DNA of 64,000 nt from Tilletiopsis washingtonensis (taxonomy: Eukaryota > Basidiomycota > Exobasidiomycetes > Entylomatales). The stretch is from the NCBI RefSeq assembly GCF_003144115.1, contig NW_020312006.1:595822-659821 (forward strand), given 5' to 3'. The notes beneath the pieces are model-generated. The model was not told the origin of the DNA and did not search any database. It was given only the letters and a program-made list of their open reading frames with translations. Below, piece by piece: positions 11,336 to 23,100 of the stretch. The number at the start of each line of letters is the position of its first letter. Positions within the stretch are counted from its first letter, which is position 1. Both the position numbers and the translations under genes were made by a program.

Positions 11336-13578
11336 ATGCACGGCGGCGTGCACGGCGGCCCGCTGGCGCCGCTCCCGTCGCCCGCCGGCGGGCCGCAGGG
11401 CATGCATGTCGGGCCCTCGTATCGCGCCGCCAATGGCGTCTCGTCGCCGGCGTTCGGCGCCGCAGGCCTGCCCCACGGCCACGTGCAGCAGCAGCAGCAC
11501 CACGCTGGCGGGCCAGGCATGCACCCGGCAATGAACCCGGCCATGTCGCCGCAGCAGGCTGCCATGCACATGGCGCAGCAGCAGCAGCAACAGCATCACC
11601 AGCAGCAGCAGATGCAGATGCACGCCTACCAGCAGCAACAGCAACAGCAGCAGCAGCGCGCCTCGCCGTACATGGCCGCCTCGTCGCCGCAGCAGTCCTT
11701 CGGTCCGCCGCAGTTCCGGCAGCCATTCGGCTCGCCGGACATGCAGCGCGCGCCCGCCGGTGCTGCGCCGAAGGAGCTGCACCATCCGCAGCCGCGCGTG
11801 CCTGTCGGCCTGGGCATGAGCCATGACGCAGCGCACGGGCTGCAGCCGCCCGGTGTGCTGGGCCCATCGCCGGTGGCTGGTGGCTCGATGGGCGCCCTAG
11901 GCCCTAGCTACACTGTCTCGGGCCCAAGTAGCGAGGCGGGCGCAAGCACCAGCGGCATGCCTCTCGGCCCGCCGCCTGGCAGTCTGAGAGCGCTCTCGGG
12001 CGCAGCCAACTCGCTCTCCTCGGGCGCCTACCCGCCGGGCGCTGCCATGATGCGCCTGCTGCACTACTCCGAGGGCTTTGGCGTGGCTGGAGATGTAAGT
12101 GCGCGCAAGGCGTGCGTCGGAATCTCTGCTGACCCCCGATGCTCAGGTGAGCGAGATGGACTACTGGCGCAACTTCTGCAGCGAGTTCTTCACGCCCGAC
12201 GGCATGATGCGCTACACGCTCTGGAACCCGACGAGTGCGGAGCACAAGACATTTGGTGAGCAGAGCGTCAGCGACAGCGCTCGGACGCACGCTCACGTCC
12301 GCCATCCAGACATTCCTGCATCCGTGCTGCCGCGCTTCATGCACACCAACTACCAGTCGGGCCTCGTCTCTGCCTTCTTCCACCTCGACGACCCGCGCGA
12401 GTACGTCGCCGGCGTCGATCCGTTCCCAACCGACCGCGTCGAGTCGCCCAACGAGGAGCGGGCCGGCGCAGAGCAGCCGCTGCTGCATCCTCAGCCCTCG
12501 GCGGCCGTGTCGCACATGGTGCAGGCAGACCGCACCACGATGGTGCACGAGTTCCGCGACGGCTGGCAGGTGCACCACATGGGCGCCGCACGCGCCTGCT
12601 TCGTCTCGCACACGCGGCTCGTCTATCCTGAGCCGGGCAACACGGGAGCGCCACGCCTCGACACGGCATTGCGGCTCGAGTCGATGAGTCTGGTGCACCA
12701 CAGCCACGCCACATTCATGCCCACGAGCCTGCTGCGCAAGACACGTGTGCAGGAGAAAGTGCCCGCCGATGTTGTCGCTGCCATCCTGGCCGCACATGGC
12801 GTCACAGACCCGGCTGCGGCGCAGAAGAAGGTGTTGGAGAAGAAGAAGCGCAGCGAGAAGGAAAAGAACGGCGAGGCGGAGGGCGAGAAGGAAGAGGAGG
12901 GCTTCTCGTTTGCCATCGAGCGCCCAGAGGTGCCGGAGCTGCCCGTCGAGGACAACGAGTACGGCATCACGCTGCGAACGATGCGGTGTCTCGAGGTGCG
13001 TGGCGGCCTACCATGTGCAGGTGCAATGCTGACGCCTGCCTGTGCAGATCACCGAGAGCATCTGCCATTTGCGCGACCTCATGGACTTTTCCTCGCGCGA
13101 AGGGCTGGGCCCGATCGGTGAGCTTGCCGCGCGTCCACGAGCATGTTTCGTCTCTGCTGACGCTGCATCGCCCTCGACAGACGCTCTTCGACGCCTCGCC
13201 GCGCAGTTCCGCGAGTCGCAGGGCCTCAGCACCGCTCCGAGCCAGGACTCGCTGACCGCTGCTGCTGCAAGTCGCAATCCGACACAAAACGGCGGCTCCA
13301 CCGTCAGCTCGCCGAACAGCACGCGCAACCCGCCCACGGCGGCGTCGCCCTCGGGCAGCGGCGGCAGCGGGGGCGCTGGCACTGGAGGTGCTGCTAGCAC
13401 CATTAGCGCCTCGCACTCGCAGCGCGTCGGCGAGGATGGCGATGCCGACACCGACGTCAAGGAGGCTCGCGCCGCGCCTGCTGCCCCGGCCGCTGCCACG
13501 GGCAAGCGCAAGCTCACCATCGCTCGCGCCGGCAGTGCGCAGAGCCCCAAAACGCCGGCTGCCAAGCGGCAGCGGTAG
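11336..13578 (+). CDS. LIM-binding (LDB1/Adn1/Mfg1-like) transcriptional co-regulator
   Basis: Exons 11336-12094, 12147-12255, 12310-12995, 13048-13117 and 13181-13578 give 673 residues. The first 250 residues are Gly/Pro/His/Gln-rich, with CAG-coded glutamine runs between about 11570 and 11665. The LIM-binding domain follows: the YWRNFCSEFFTPDGMMRYTLWNP block, then VLPRFMHTNYQSGLVSAFFHLDDPREY across splice joins, then VHEFRDGWQVHHMG. A Lys/Glu-rich stretch (about residues 500-535) leads to ITESICHLRDLMDFSSREGLGP, typical of the family end. The C-terminus is Ser/Gly/Ala-rich with a basic motif (AAKRQR) that could be a nuclear signal. Fungal relatives (Adn1 in S. pombe, Mfg1 in yeasts, PtaA/Som1-associated factors) work with Flo8/Som1-type partners in adhesion and filamentation. 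That role is family knowledge, not seen here. Confidence 0.85.
11570..11662 (+). repeat. CAG-rich glutamine-coding stretch
   Basis: Imperfect CAG/CAA runs inside the first exon of the LIM-binding gene encode three clusters of glutamine with interspersed His and Met. They belong to a disordered N-terminus and are likely to vary in length between strains. Confidence 0.8.
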
Positions 13579-13725
13579 CGCACGCCACGCTGCAGCGCTC
13601 GCCTCTCTTCTCTCCCACTGCCTGCCCATACCCGTCTGCGCCCAGCGCACAGACACTCAATTCACTATTCGCACCTCCGTGCCGGTCTGTGATGAGAGGT
13701 GATGTGTATTACTGCGGGTCCCGCT

Positions 13726-14241
13726 CTAGTCGGAGCTCTGCCGCCGGCCGGTGCGCACGACAAACTGGTCGCGCTCGACGCGCTTGGCGTTGCCCAGCAG
13801 CTGCTCGCGCGTCAGCACGCCCGACGGCGAGTCGTCGTGCGCAGGAGCCTCGTCCAGGCTCTGCACCTGGCCCTCGGGCCAGATACGGGCGTCGGGCAGG
13901 CTCAGGCTGGCCAGGTGTGGCGGCAGCGGTGCGCTGCGCACGGCGTCGACGAGGTTGACGAGCTCCTGCATCTCCAGGCGCAGCTTCTCGAGCTGCGCCT
14001 CGTCCTGCGGCACCTGCAGTGCCGACAGCTCGAGCAGCCGCCTCAGGCGCTCCGTCGTCAGCTCGGGCCCCGAGCGGCGCGCCTCCTCGATCAGCGCGCT
14101 CACGCGCCACGTCGGCGCCAGCGGCACGCATGTGTCGTCGAGCTGCACCTCGGCATCGCGGCTGCTGTGCGCGCGAGCAGAGGTGGAGAAGGAGCGCTTG
14201 CCGCCCGCGCTCGCATTCAGCTGACTCTGAAGAGCAGGCAT
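13726..14241 (-). CDS. gatC: mitochondrial Glu-tRNA(Gln) amidotransferase subunit C (GatC)
   Basis: A single-exon gene of 171 residues. GatC is the small subunit of the GatCAB-type enzyme that converts Glu-tRNA(Gln) to Gln-tRNA(Gln) in mitochondria. The N-terminus looks like a mitochondrial presequence, with basic residues and the RSFSTSAR motif near residue 20. The family core follows: LRRLLELSALQVPQDEAQLEKL then MQELVNLVDAVRSAPLP, the two-helix Asp/Glu-tRNA amidotransferase C signature. The ATG at 14241 is chosen because the presequence begins right after it. Only 38 bases separate it from the stop codon of the ABC transporter upstream on the same strand, leaving almost no room for its own promoter. 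Function is well supported by motif; the transcription unit is not resolved. Confidence 0.8.
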   Translation of the reverse strand: MPALQSQLNASAGGKRSFSTSARAHSSRDAEVQLDDTCVPLAPTWRVSALIEEARRSGPELTTERLRRLLELSALQVPQDEAQLEKLRLEMQELVNLVDAVRSAPLPPHLASLSLPDARIWPEGQVQSLDEAPAHDDSPSGVLTREQLLGNAKRVERDQFVVRTGRRQSSD

Positions 14242-14279
14242 ACTGGTCAATGACTAGTCTATTGCGTTCCCGCTGCTCC

Positions 14280-16740
14280 TTAGCCACGCACCGGCGCTGC
14301 CGCACTGCTGCTGCTGGGAGCTGCGTCGTCGCTGGCGCTCTCGCTGCCGACAGCCGTGGGGCCTGAGGCCTCAAGCTGCGCAGCCATGAGAGATCGGAAG
14401 CGCGAGCCGGGACGGTCCAGCTGCTCAAAGGAGCCCGTCTCAACGATCTGGCCCTTGTCGAGCACGAGGATCGTGCCGGCAGACTTGATCGTACCTGCGC
14501 GTGGAGTGTGAGCTCGGGCCTGGCGTCTTGCAGCGCACGACACTCACTGAGGCGGTGCGCCACGATCCAGACGGTGATCTTGCCCTGGGCAATGATCGAC
14601 TCGATGGCCTGGTTGACGAGGTACTCGGAGGCGGAGTCGAGGGCGCTCGTGGCCTCGTCAAGCAGCTTTGGTTGCGAGTCAGCAAAGAGCGATCAAGTGC
14701 ATCAGCATCACGACTCACCAGGATGCTCGGCTCGCGCACCAGCGCACGAGCGATGGCCACGCGCTGCCGCTGGCCGCCGCTCAGCTGGCGCGGACCGATG
14801 TGCGTGTCGAGGCCCTGCGGCAGCTCGCGGATGAAGTCCTGGCAGTTGGCCTTGCGCGCGGCCTCCTCGATCTGCTCACGCGTCGCAGACGGCGTGCCGT
14901 ACGCGATGTTCTCCGCCACGGTGCCCTCGAACAGCGTCGGGTCCTGCGTCACCGTGCCGATCAGCTGGCGGAACTCGTCCGGCCGGAAGCTGCGAATGTC
15001 GCGGCCGTTGAACGTGACACGGCCCTGGTCCGGGTCGTAGAAGCGCAGCATGAGCGCATGCACGCTCGACTTGCCCACGCCAGAGCCGCCGACGAGCGCC
15101 ACCGACTCTCCCGGCTCCAGCTTGAGCTCGACACCGTCGAGGATGCGCTGCTGCGGCCGGCTGGGGTACGCGAACTGCACACCCTCAAAGGCGATGGTGC
15201 CGCGCTTCGCAGGCAGCGGTGCGCCCTCGCCGAGGCGGATCTTCTCCGGCACGCGGTCAACGAGCTGGAAGACACGCGCGCCGGCGCCAACGCCGCGCAT
15301 CAGCGAGGCGAAGAAGGACGTAAGGCTCGCGAGACCACCGCCGAGGTACGCCGTGTACATCAGCAGCGACGTGAGGTCGCCGACGGAGATGGTGCCCTTG
15401 GCCACGAGGCTGCCGCCGACGGTGAGCAGCGTGAGGATTGAGCAGTTGCCCACGAGGCCCGTGCCGGCGTAGAAGATGCCCGAGGCGTAGGCCTCGCGCG
15501 TCTGCAGCGCCACGATGTCGCGCACCTTGGCGGCGAAGCGCGCCGACTCGGACGTCTGCGTGCCGTACGCTGCGATCGTGCGGAAGGCAGGGCCGCTGAG
15601 GCGCTCCTCGGCCACGCGCGTCATGGCGCCGACGGCGTCTTGCGTGCGGTGCGTCAGGTCGCGCAGGTAGCGGCCGTAGAAGACGGCGCCGATCGCCGCG
15701 GGCGGCACGACGGCCAGCATGAGCAGCGTCAGGTGCGAGGAGATGTAGAACATCGCGCCGCCGGCGAACAGCACCGTCACGCCCGCGCGCAGGCCGTCGC
15801 CGATGTCGGAGGTGATGGCCTCGCCGACGATGTTCGTGTCGACGCTCAGGCGGCTCACGACGTCGCCGGCGCCCTTGTCTGCCCACTCAACCTCTTGCCG
15901 CAGCGCATTGGCGTACGCCTTCTCGCGCATGCGCTGGATGATGCGCACGCCCGCCAGCTCGAGCATGATGTTGCTGCCGGCCTTGGCGCCGGCGCCGATG
16001 GCAAACACGGCCAGCAGGCACGCGGCCACCGCCGGGAAGCTGAGGCCGAAGAGCGACGAGGAGCCCGTGGTGAAGAAGTCAATCAGCCGGCCGATGGCGA
16101 AGGGCACAGAGAGCGAGACGGCACTGCTGACGATCAGCAGGCCGAGCGCAATGAAGATGCGCCGCTTCTGCGACGAGGCGAGCGAGAGCAGCCGGCGGAT
16201 GTCGGGAAAGGTCGGTGCGGGCGTGGCATCCTTGCCAGCGTCAGTGCCGGCGCCCTTGGCTGCTGACTGCGACGCCATGGCCAGCAGCCGGTCGCGTGCA
16301 AGCGTCAGAAGCCGCGTGGGCAGCGAGCCGGTCTTGGCATCTGCTGCTTTTGGCGCGCTGGGCGGCGCAGAGGCGGCCTGCTGCACCTTGGCGCTGGCCT
16401 TTGGCTCAGACAGGTCCGATGGCGGCGGCGGCGGTGGTGTAGAAGACGAGGCCTGGTCGGAGCGATGCCGCAGTCCGGCGGCATACCAGCTGGACGTCGT
16501 CGCAAACGGCGTCGGGCGCCGCGGCGCAAAGACGCGGCCCTCGCTGCGCACGGCCGGCCATGGCACTGCTGTACGAGCGTGTAGCCGTGCTGACGCCAGC
16601 GATGAGACACTGCACGCTGCTGAAGAGCTGGCGGTGTGCTGCGAGCGTGCGGCCAGCCAAGTGGAGGCGGCACCAGCAGGCGCCACGGCCAGCGCCGCCC
16701 GCGGACGGGCGGCGGCGGCTGAGCGCAGGGCTGGGAGCAT
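14280..16740 (-). CDS. mitochondrial ABC transporter, Mdl1/ABCB10 type half-transporter
   Basis: Exons 16740-14719, 14665-14548 and 14494-14280 (minus strand) give 784 residues. The long Ala/Arg/Ser-rich N-terminus without acidic residues fits a mitochondrial presequence. Two short helical segments and an ABC transmembrane domain follow (about residues 190-480, including the IIQRMREKAYANALRQEVEWADK coupling block). The nucleotide-binding domain is complete: Walker A GGSGVGKSS (near residue 551), a Q-loop, signature LSGGQRQR (near 650), Walker B and D-loop LLDEATSALD right after an intron, and H-loop IVAHRLS at the next splice join. Mdl-type proteins export peptides or heme-related compounds from the matrix; the substrate here cannot be told. 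The ATG at 16740 is preferred over upstream in-frame codons because it starts the presequence and leaves room for a promoter shared with dyn1. Confidence 0.88.
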
Positions 16741-17132
16741 GGCGCAGACGGGGCGCAGAAGACGCTCGACGTCGGACCGATGGACTGGGAGTGGGCGCGG
16801 TGGTGTGAGGGTCGGGAAGAGGCGGAGATGCACGCCGGTCTTCTTGCGCATGTCAGCAAGAGAAGGGCCCGGCCGGCGGCCGGCGAAGTCGGCCCTGATC
16901 GCTGTGCTCCCACGCGCCCGTTCCCACGCGCCCAAGCCAGTCCAACACCGAGCACGCTCCTGCGCCGACTGCGACAAGACGCGCGTGCACACAGCTCTCC
17001 TCCTCACCACGATACCCCAAGCCCACTCACGCCCCTCTCAGCTCGCGTCGCCTTCTCTCTCTCACGCTCCACGTCTCATCTCCGTCGTCTCTGGGACCCG
17101 GCATCTTTCCTGCGAGCGCGACGCGCGGCGCC
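16741..17132. promoter_or_regulatory. divergent promoter region, ABC transporter / dyn1
   Basis: A 392-base spacer between the two start codons. The dyn1 side (about 17030-17095) is a strong CT-rich tract, a common fungal promoter or leader feature. I see no TATA-like box. If the ABC gene used an upstream in-frame ATG, part of this would be coding. Confidence 0.5.
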
Positions 17133-20100
17133 ATGACCGCCGTGGTGGGTGACAGCGCGGCGATGCGCGGCGACGGCATGGCCTCGCTGCCCTCGGCCGG
17201 CTCGCTGGCCGACCTGGCGCGCGGCTCGCCGGCGGCGGCCGAGTTCCCGCCGCAGCTGCTGCGCGAGTACCTCGAGCTGCTGCTGCCCGTCGTCATGGCC
17301 GCGACGCCCGCCAGCCTGGCGCGCACCATGTTCGCCGATGCCGGCGGCCGCGCCACGGGCGATTGGCGCGGCACGGCGCGGGCGTTCGCCTCGGACCCGA
17401 GCAAGAAGACGATCTACGTCGAGAAGCTGCGGCGGCAGGGCGAGTCGGACTCGGACAGCGGCGTTGAGCTCGGTGAGTGCTGAGACAGATGGAGGGCCCG
17501 GGCGGGCGCTGGCCGCTCTGTCGCGGCAGCTACACCCAGGTAGTGTGCAGCAGCAGCGTGCTCACGCTGCCATGTGTGTGCTCAGACTCATTCGTCTATC
17601 GCCTGGCATACGAGCCCTCGTACACGCCGAACCACATCTCGGCGATTGCGCTCGTGAAGCGCATCGACGTACTCGACCCCGAGGTGCCTCTGACGCAGCA
17701 GCTCAACCTCATGTCGCTCTTCGGGCCGGCGTCTGTGTCCGATGGGCCCGACGTGCGCGACGAAGCAGACGGCCGCGATGGCGAAGAGGCCAACGGCAAG
17801 ACCGTGGCGGCAGTGCACGAGTCGCCCTACGAGGCGCTCTACAGCGTGATGCACAACGTCATGGTGCCCTGGTTCGACGCGTACGTCACGTCCAAGGCGA
17901 GCGACAAGCAGGTCACGGCGGGCAGCCGCGCAGACGCAGACAACAAGGGTGAGTCGGCTGGTCTGCACAGCTCTGCGGCTGCGGCTCACCGATTGGCCGT
18001 CTAGCCATCCCAATGGCAAAGCGCCGCTTCAACGACCTCGAGAGCAGTCTCAAGCAGCTGCAGCAGAGCGTTGACGTGCGCACCGTCGAGCTCTACGTCA
18101 ACCCGCTCGTGCGTGCCGAGGTCGACCAGGCCGAGGCCGAGGGCCGCCAGCCGCGCATGGACAGCCTGCGCAAGGACGACAACGCGAGCATCGACGATGC
18201 GCTGCTCAACAAGCTCTCGAGCGAGGTCAACGGCTGGGCAAAGGAGGTCCTCTCCGTCACCACGCGTGACCACGACGTCGAGGCCGGCAGCGCCTGGCAG
18301 GAGGTCAACTTCTGGCTGGCCATGGACCGCGCCTTGGAGCACATCGAGGCGCAGATTGCGCGGACGGGCGTGCAGTTCACGCTCCGCATTCTGAACAACG
18401 AGAAGCGCTACCACGCCGTCGCTGCGTTCAGCGCGACGGGCGTCAAGGAGAAGCGCAAGGTGGTCAGCAACCACGTGCTGCTGATGCGCGACTTTCCGCT
18501 CGACGACCTCCTCTCGGCGACGGACCTGGACATGTGCTCCGAGGCGCTCGACAACATCTTCACGCACCTCATCAAGAAGCTGCGCATCAGCCCGTACCCG
18601 ATCAAGCGTGCGCTGCCGTTCGTCTCGGCCATCTCGCGCGACCTCAATGAGACGATGCGCAAGATCCTCGACTCGCACCGCCTCATGTTCCAGGACTTTG
18701 CCCGCTTCACCGACACGGTCAAGGCCGCGCAGACCGTCTTTACGCGCTGGGACGATCTGATGAAGGAGTTCGTCAACACGGCGCGCGAGGTCACGCGCAA
18801 GCGCGCCGAGAAGTTCATCCCGATCAAGGTGACGGCGCACCACAAGGCGCTCGCTGAGCGGCTCGTGTACATCTACAACTTCCGGTGAGTGCCTGCGCTG
18901 CAGGTGGCGCCCGCAGCGCTGACAAGGAGTCCCGCACACAGCTCGTCACACGACCAGCTGCGCGTCATGGTCAGCTCTGGGCGCAGCCTGTCGGCGCCTG
19001 CGCCTCGCGTCGGACAGGCGGCCGACGGGCAGGTGCAGAAGCACACCGGGCAGGACGTGGCGGGCATCGAGCTGGCCGAGGAGATCGAGGCTGCGTATGA
19101 GGCGATCAAGACGACCGACGTGCTCGACGTCAGCCCCGAGGGAACGCAGGTGTGGTCGCAGGCCGAGGCGGCATACAACGAGCGCGTGGCGCGCGTCGAG
19201 AACAGCCTCATTGCCCGGCTCCGCGACCTGCTCGGCCAGGCCAAGAGCGCGCGCGAGATGCTGCGCGTGCTGAGCCAGTTCAACAGCCTGTTTGTGCGGC
19301 CGAAGTGAGTGGGCTGCTGAGCGGCGTCGCCTTCGCAGATCGACTGACCCGCCTCTGCAGAGTCCGCGGCGCCGTGCAGGAGTACCAGCAGCAGCTGCTC
19401 AACAGCGTCAAGCGCGACATCCAGAGCCTGCACGACAAGTTCAAGGCGCAGTACCGCGCGTCGGGCGCAAATCACATGAGCCAGCTGCGCGACGTGCCGG
19501 AGATTGCGGGCGCCATCATCTGGGCGCGGCAGATCGAGCGCCAGCTGGACGTCTTTATGAAGCGTGTGCAGGACGCGCTCGGCGAAGGCTGGGACTCGTA
19601 CGCCGAGGGCAAGAAGCTGTCGAACGAGCGCGACACGTTCCGCCGCAAGCTCGACACGCGTCCGCTCTTCGACGCCTGGCTGCACGACATTTCGCGGCGC
19701 GAGCTGAAGATCAGCGGTCGCCTGTTCGACGTGACGCGCAACCGCGCCACGGACAGCTTCCAGCTCAGCGTCAACTTCGACCCGCAGGTCATCGCGCTGT
19801 TCAAGGAGGTGCGCAACCTGACGTGGCTCGGCTTTCCGATTCCACACGCTATCTCGAACTTCGCCAAAGACGCGAAGCGCGTGTATCCGTACGCCGTCAG
19901 CCTGATGGAGACCGTGCGCACGTACACGCAGACGTGTGCGCAGGTGCGCGCGAACCCGACCGTCGCCTGCCTCCTCGCGCAGGTGCAGAACGACGTGCAC
20001 GCGCAGATCTCGCAGGGCATGGCGCTGCGCTGGGAGAACTTTGGCACGGCCTACGACAGCCACCGCACGGCGGCGTACCTGCCCGGTGCGGTGGGAAACG

Positions 20101-23100
20101 AGGGCCTGGCGCGCGAGAACAAGCAGGTGCTCTTCGTGCGCCAGCTCGCGGGCAACGTCAGCCTGTTCCAGGACACGACCGACGAGCTCATCACGATGCA
20201 GCGCGAGGTCAACGCGGCCGTGGACGAGCTCTCCTCGTGCGCGTACACGCTCGAGGCTTTCTCGGCGCTGCTTGCGAAGATCCAGGCGACGATCGACCGC
20301 CTCAACCTCGAGGGCTACCCGAACCTGGACCACTGGGTGGCGGAGCTCGACTCGCGCATCGAGGCGCTGCTCCTCGAGCGGCTGAGACTGATCTCGGTGG
20401 CCTGGTGTGCCGCATTCGTCCGCGAGGACGACAGTGAGGGCAATGCTCGCGACTCGACAGCCGTCGCGCGCAAGGGCACCCGCAATGCGCCGCAAGCCAA
20501 GGTGAGTCGAATGATCGCGCGTCAGACTCGCTTGCTCACTTCCTTGTGCAGGCTGCCCTTGAGCGCGACCACGTCGGCCTGACGCCCGTCACGCACGAGC
20601 TCAGGATCCGCAACCAGGTCATCTACCTCGACCCGCCGATCGAGGACGCGCGTGCCAACTTCTACAAGCAGCTGCACGATGTGCTCGCCATCGTCTGCGG
20701 CCTGAAGCGCGTGCAGAGCTCGCGCTACGAGATCGGCATGCAGATGCGCAAGACGGACGGCAGTGCCACCGAGCAGTCGTACGTCTCGCTGCTGACGCGC
20801 TTCACCGACGACACGCTCAGCCGGCCGTTCACGCTAATCGAGCGCAAGGTTGGCGAAGTCGCGCAGTATGTGGCCAAGTGGCTGCAGTTCCAGGCGCTCT
20901 GGGATCTCGAGTCTGAGCACGTGTATGCGCGCCTCGGCGACTCGCTCGAGGACTGGCAGCGCCTGCTCTCGGAGATTCGTCGCACGCGCTCGACGTTCGA
21001 CAACTCGGACACGCAGCGCAGCTTCGGCATCGCTGTCATCGACTACGAGCAGGTGCAGAGCAAGGTCAACGCCAAGTACGACACATGGCAGCGCGACCTG
21101 CTCAACCGCTTCGGCACCAAGCTCGGCGCGGCGATGCGCGAAACGCACGCCGCCATTCGCCAGGCACGCGTCGAACTCGAGCAGCACAGCATCGAGGCCA
21201 GCTCGACGGCGCAGACCGTGGCGTTCATCACCTCGGTGCAGGACCTCAAGCGGCGCGTGAAGCGCTGGACGCCGCAGATCGCCGTCTTCGGGCAGGGACA
21301 GAAGACGCTTGAGCGGCAGCGCTACCTCTTCTCGCAGGACTGGCTCTACGTCGACCAGGTCGAGGGCGAGTGGAGTGCCTTCAACGAGATCCTTGCGCGC
21401 AAGAACGCCTCGATCCAGGAGCAGCTCGCCGGCCTGCAGATGAAGATCATCGCCGAGGACCGCATCGTGGCCGACAAGATTGAGCTCATCGTCGCGGAGT
21501 GGGAGGCGCAGAAGCCGATCCAGGGCACCATGCGTGCCGACGCCGCGATGAACACCATCGGCGTGTTTGAGACGCGCGTGACGAAGCTCAGCGAGGACCG
21601 CGATCTCGTGGTGCGCGCCAAGGAGGCGCTCGACCTCGAGCACACGGCAGACGACCGCCTGGAGCCCGTGGCAGAAGAGGTGCGCGACCTCAAGGCCGTC
21701 TGGACCGCCCTCTCCGGCACATGGAGCCAGCTGGCCGAGCTGCGCGAAGGCAACTGGAACAACGTGCAGCCGCGCAAGCTGCGCCAGCAGCTCGACGCCA
21801 TCCTCAACCAGACCAAGGAGATGCCGTCGCGCATGCGCCAGTACGCCGCGTTCGAGTACGTGCAGGACCACCTGCGCACGCTGCTCAAGGCGAACCCGCT
21901 CGTCGCCGATCTCAAGTCCGAGGCAATGCGCGAGCGCCACTGGCGCTCGCTGTTCAAGCAGCTCAACATCAAGTCGCACTACACGCCGAGCTCCATGACG
22001 CTCGGCACCGTGTGGGACCTCGACCTGAAGCGCCACGACGCAACCGTCAAGAGCGTCATCACCATTGCGCAGGGAGAGCTCGCGCTCGAAGAGTACCTCA
22101 AGCAGGTGCGCGAGGTCTGGACGTCGTACGACCTCGAGCTCGTCAACTACCAGAACAAGTGCCGCCTCATCCGCGGCTGGGACCCGCTCTTCACACAGGC
22201 CGGCGACCACACGTCGGCGCTGCGCTCCATGTCCAACTCGCCGTACTTCAAGGTGTTTGAGGAGGAGGCAAACCTGTGGACGGGCCGCCTCGAGGTCATC
22301 TCGCTGCTCTTCGAGACGGCGCGCGACGTGCAGACGAAGTGGGTCGACTGCTCCGGCATCTTCTCGGGCGCCGGCATCCGCCAGATCCTGCCGATGGAGT
22401 CGCAGCGTTTCCAGACCATCGACACGGAGTTCCAGGCGACGATGAAGAAGATCGTCAAGTCGCCCTTCGTGCTCGACGTGATCCAGCTGCCGGGCATCCA
22501 GGCCTCGTTCGAGCGCCTGCGCGACCTGCTGGAGAAGATGCAGAAGGCGCTCGCCGCGTTCCTCGAGAAGCAGCGCAACATATTCCCGCGCTTCTACTTC
22601 CTCGGCGACTCGGACCTGCTGAGCCTGCTTGGCTCGAGCAACGACATTGCGCGCGTCACGAGTCACCTCAAGAAGATGTTCCAGGGCGTGGCCTCGGCGA
22701 CGATCGACGAGGCGGACCAGACGCGCGTCCTGGGCGTTGTCTCGCCGCAGGGCGAGGCGGTGCTGCTCGGCACGCCGGTCGACACGAAGGGCGCAGCTGT
22801 GCACGAGTGGCTGCAGGCGCTCGAGAGCGAGCTGCGGCGCACCACTGCGCTCCGCCTTGCCGCCGCCCACGCAGAGCTGCACGAGATCCGCGAGTCCGGC
22901 ACCATCGCCAAGCGAGCCAGCGACTGGATTGGCGCGCATCCCGGACAGGCCCTCGTGCTCGCGCTGCAGCTCGAGTGGACGAGCATGGTGGAGGCCGCGC
23001 TCGACGGCGGCAACGTCGCCGATCTGCCCTTCCCTCAGGCCTTCTTGGACGAGCTCTCGGCGCTCGTGGTGCAGGACCTCTCGCCGCTGAAGCGCAAGTC

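Noticed and set aside
16741-17010. Start of the ABC transporter at about 17010
   Set aside because: The extra 90 residues do not resemble a presequence, contain acidic residues, and would leave only about 120 bases for two promoters. The ATG at 16740 starts a typical mitochondrial presequence.
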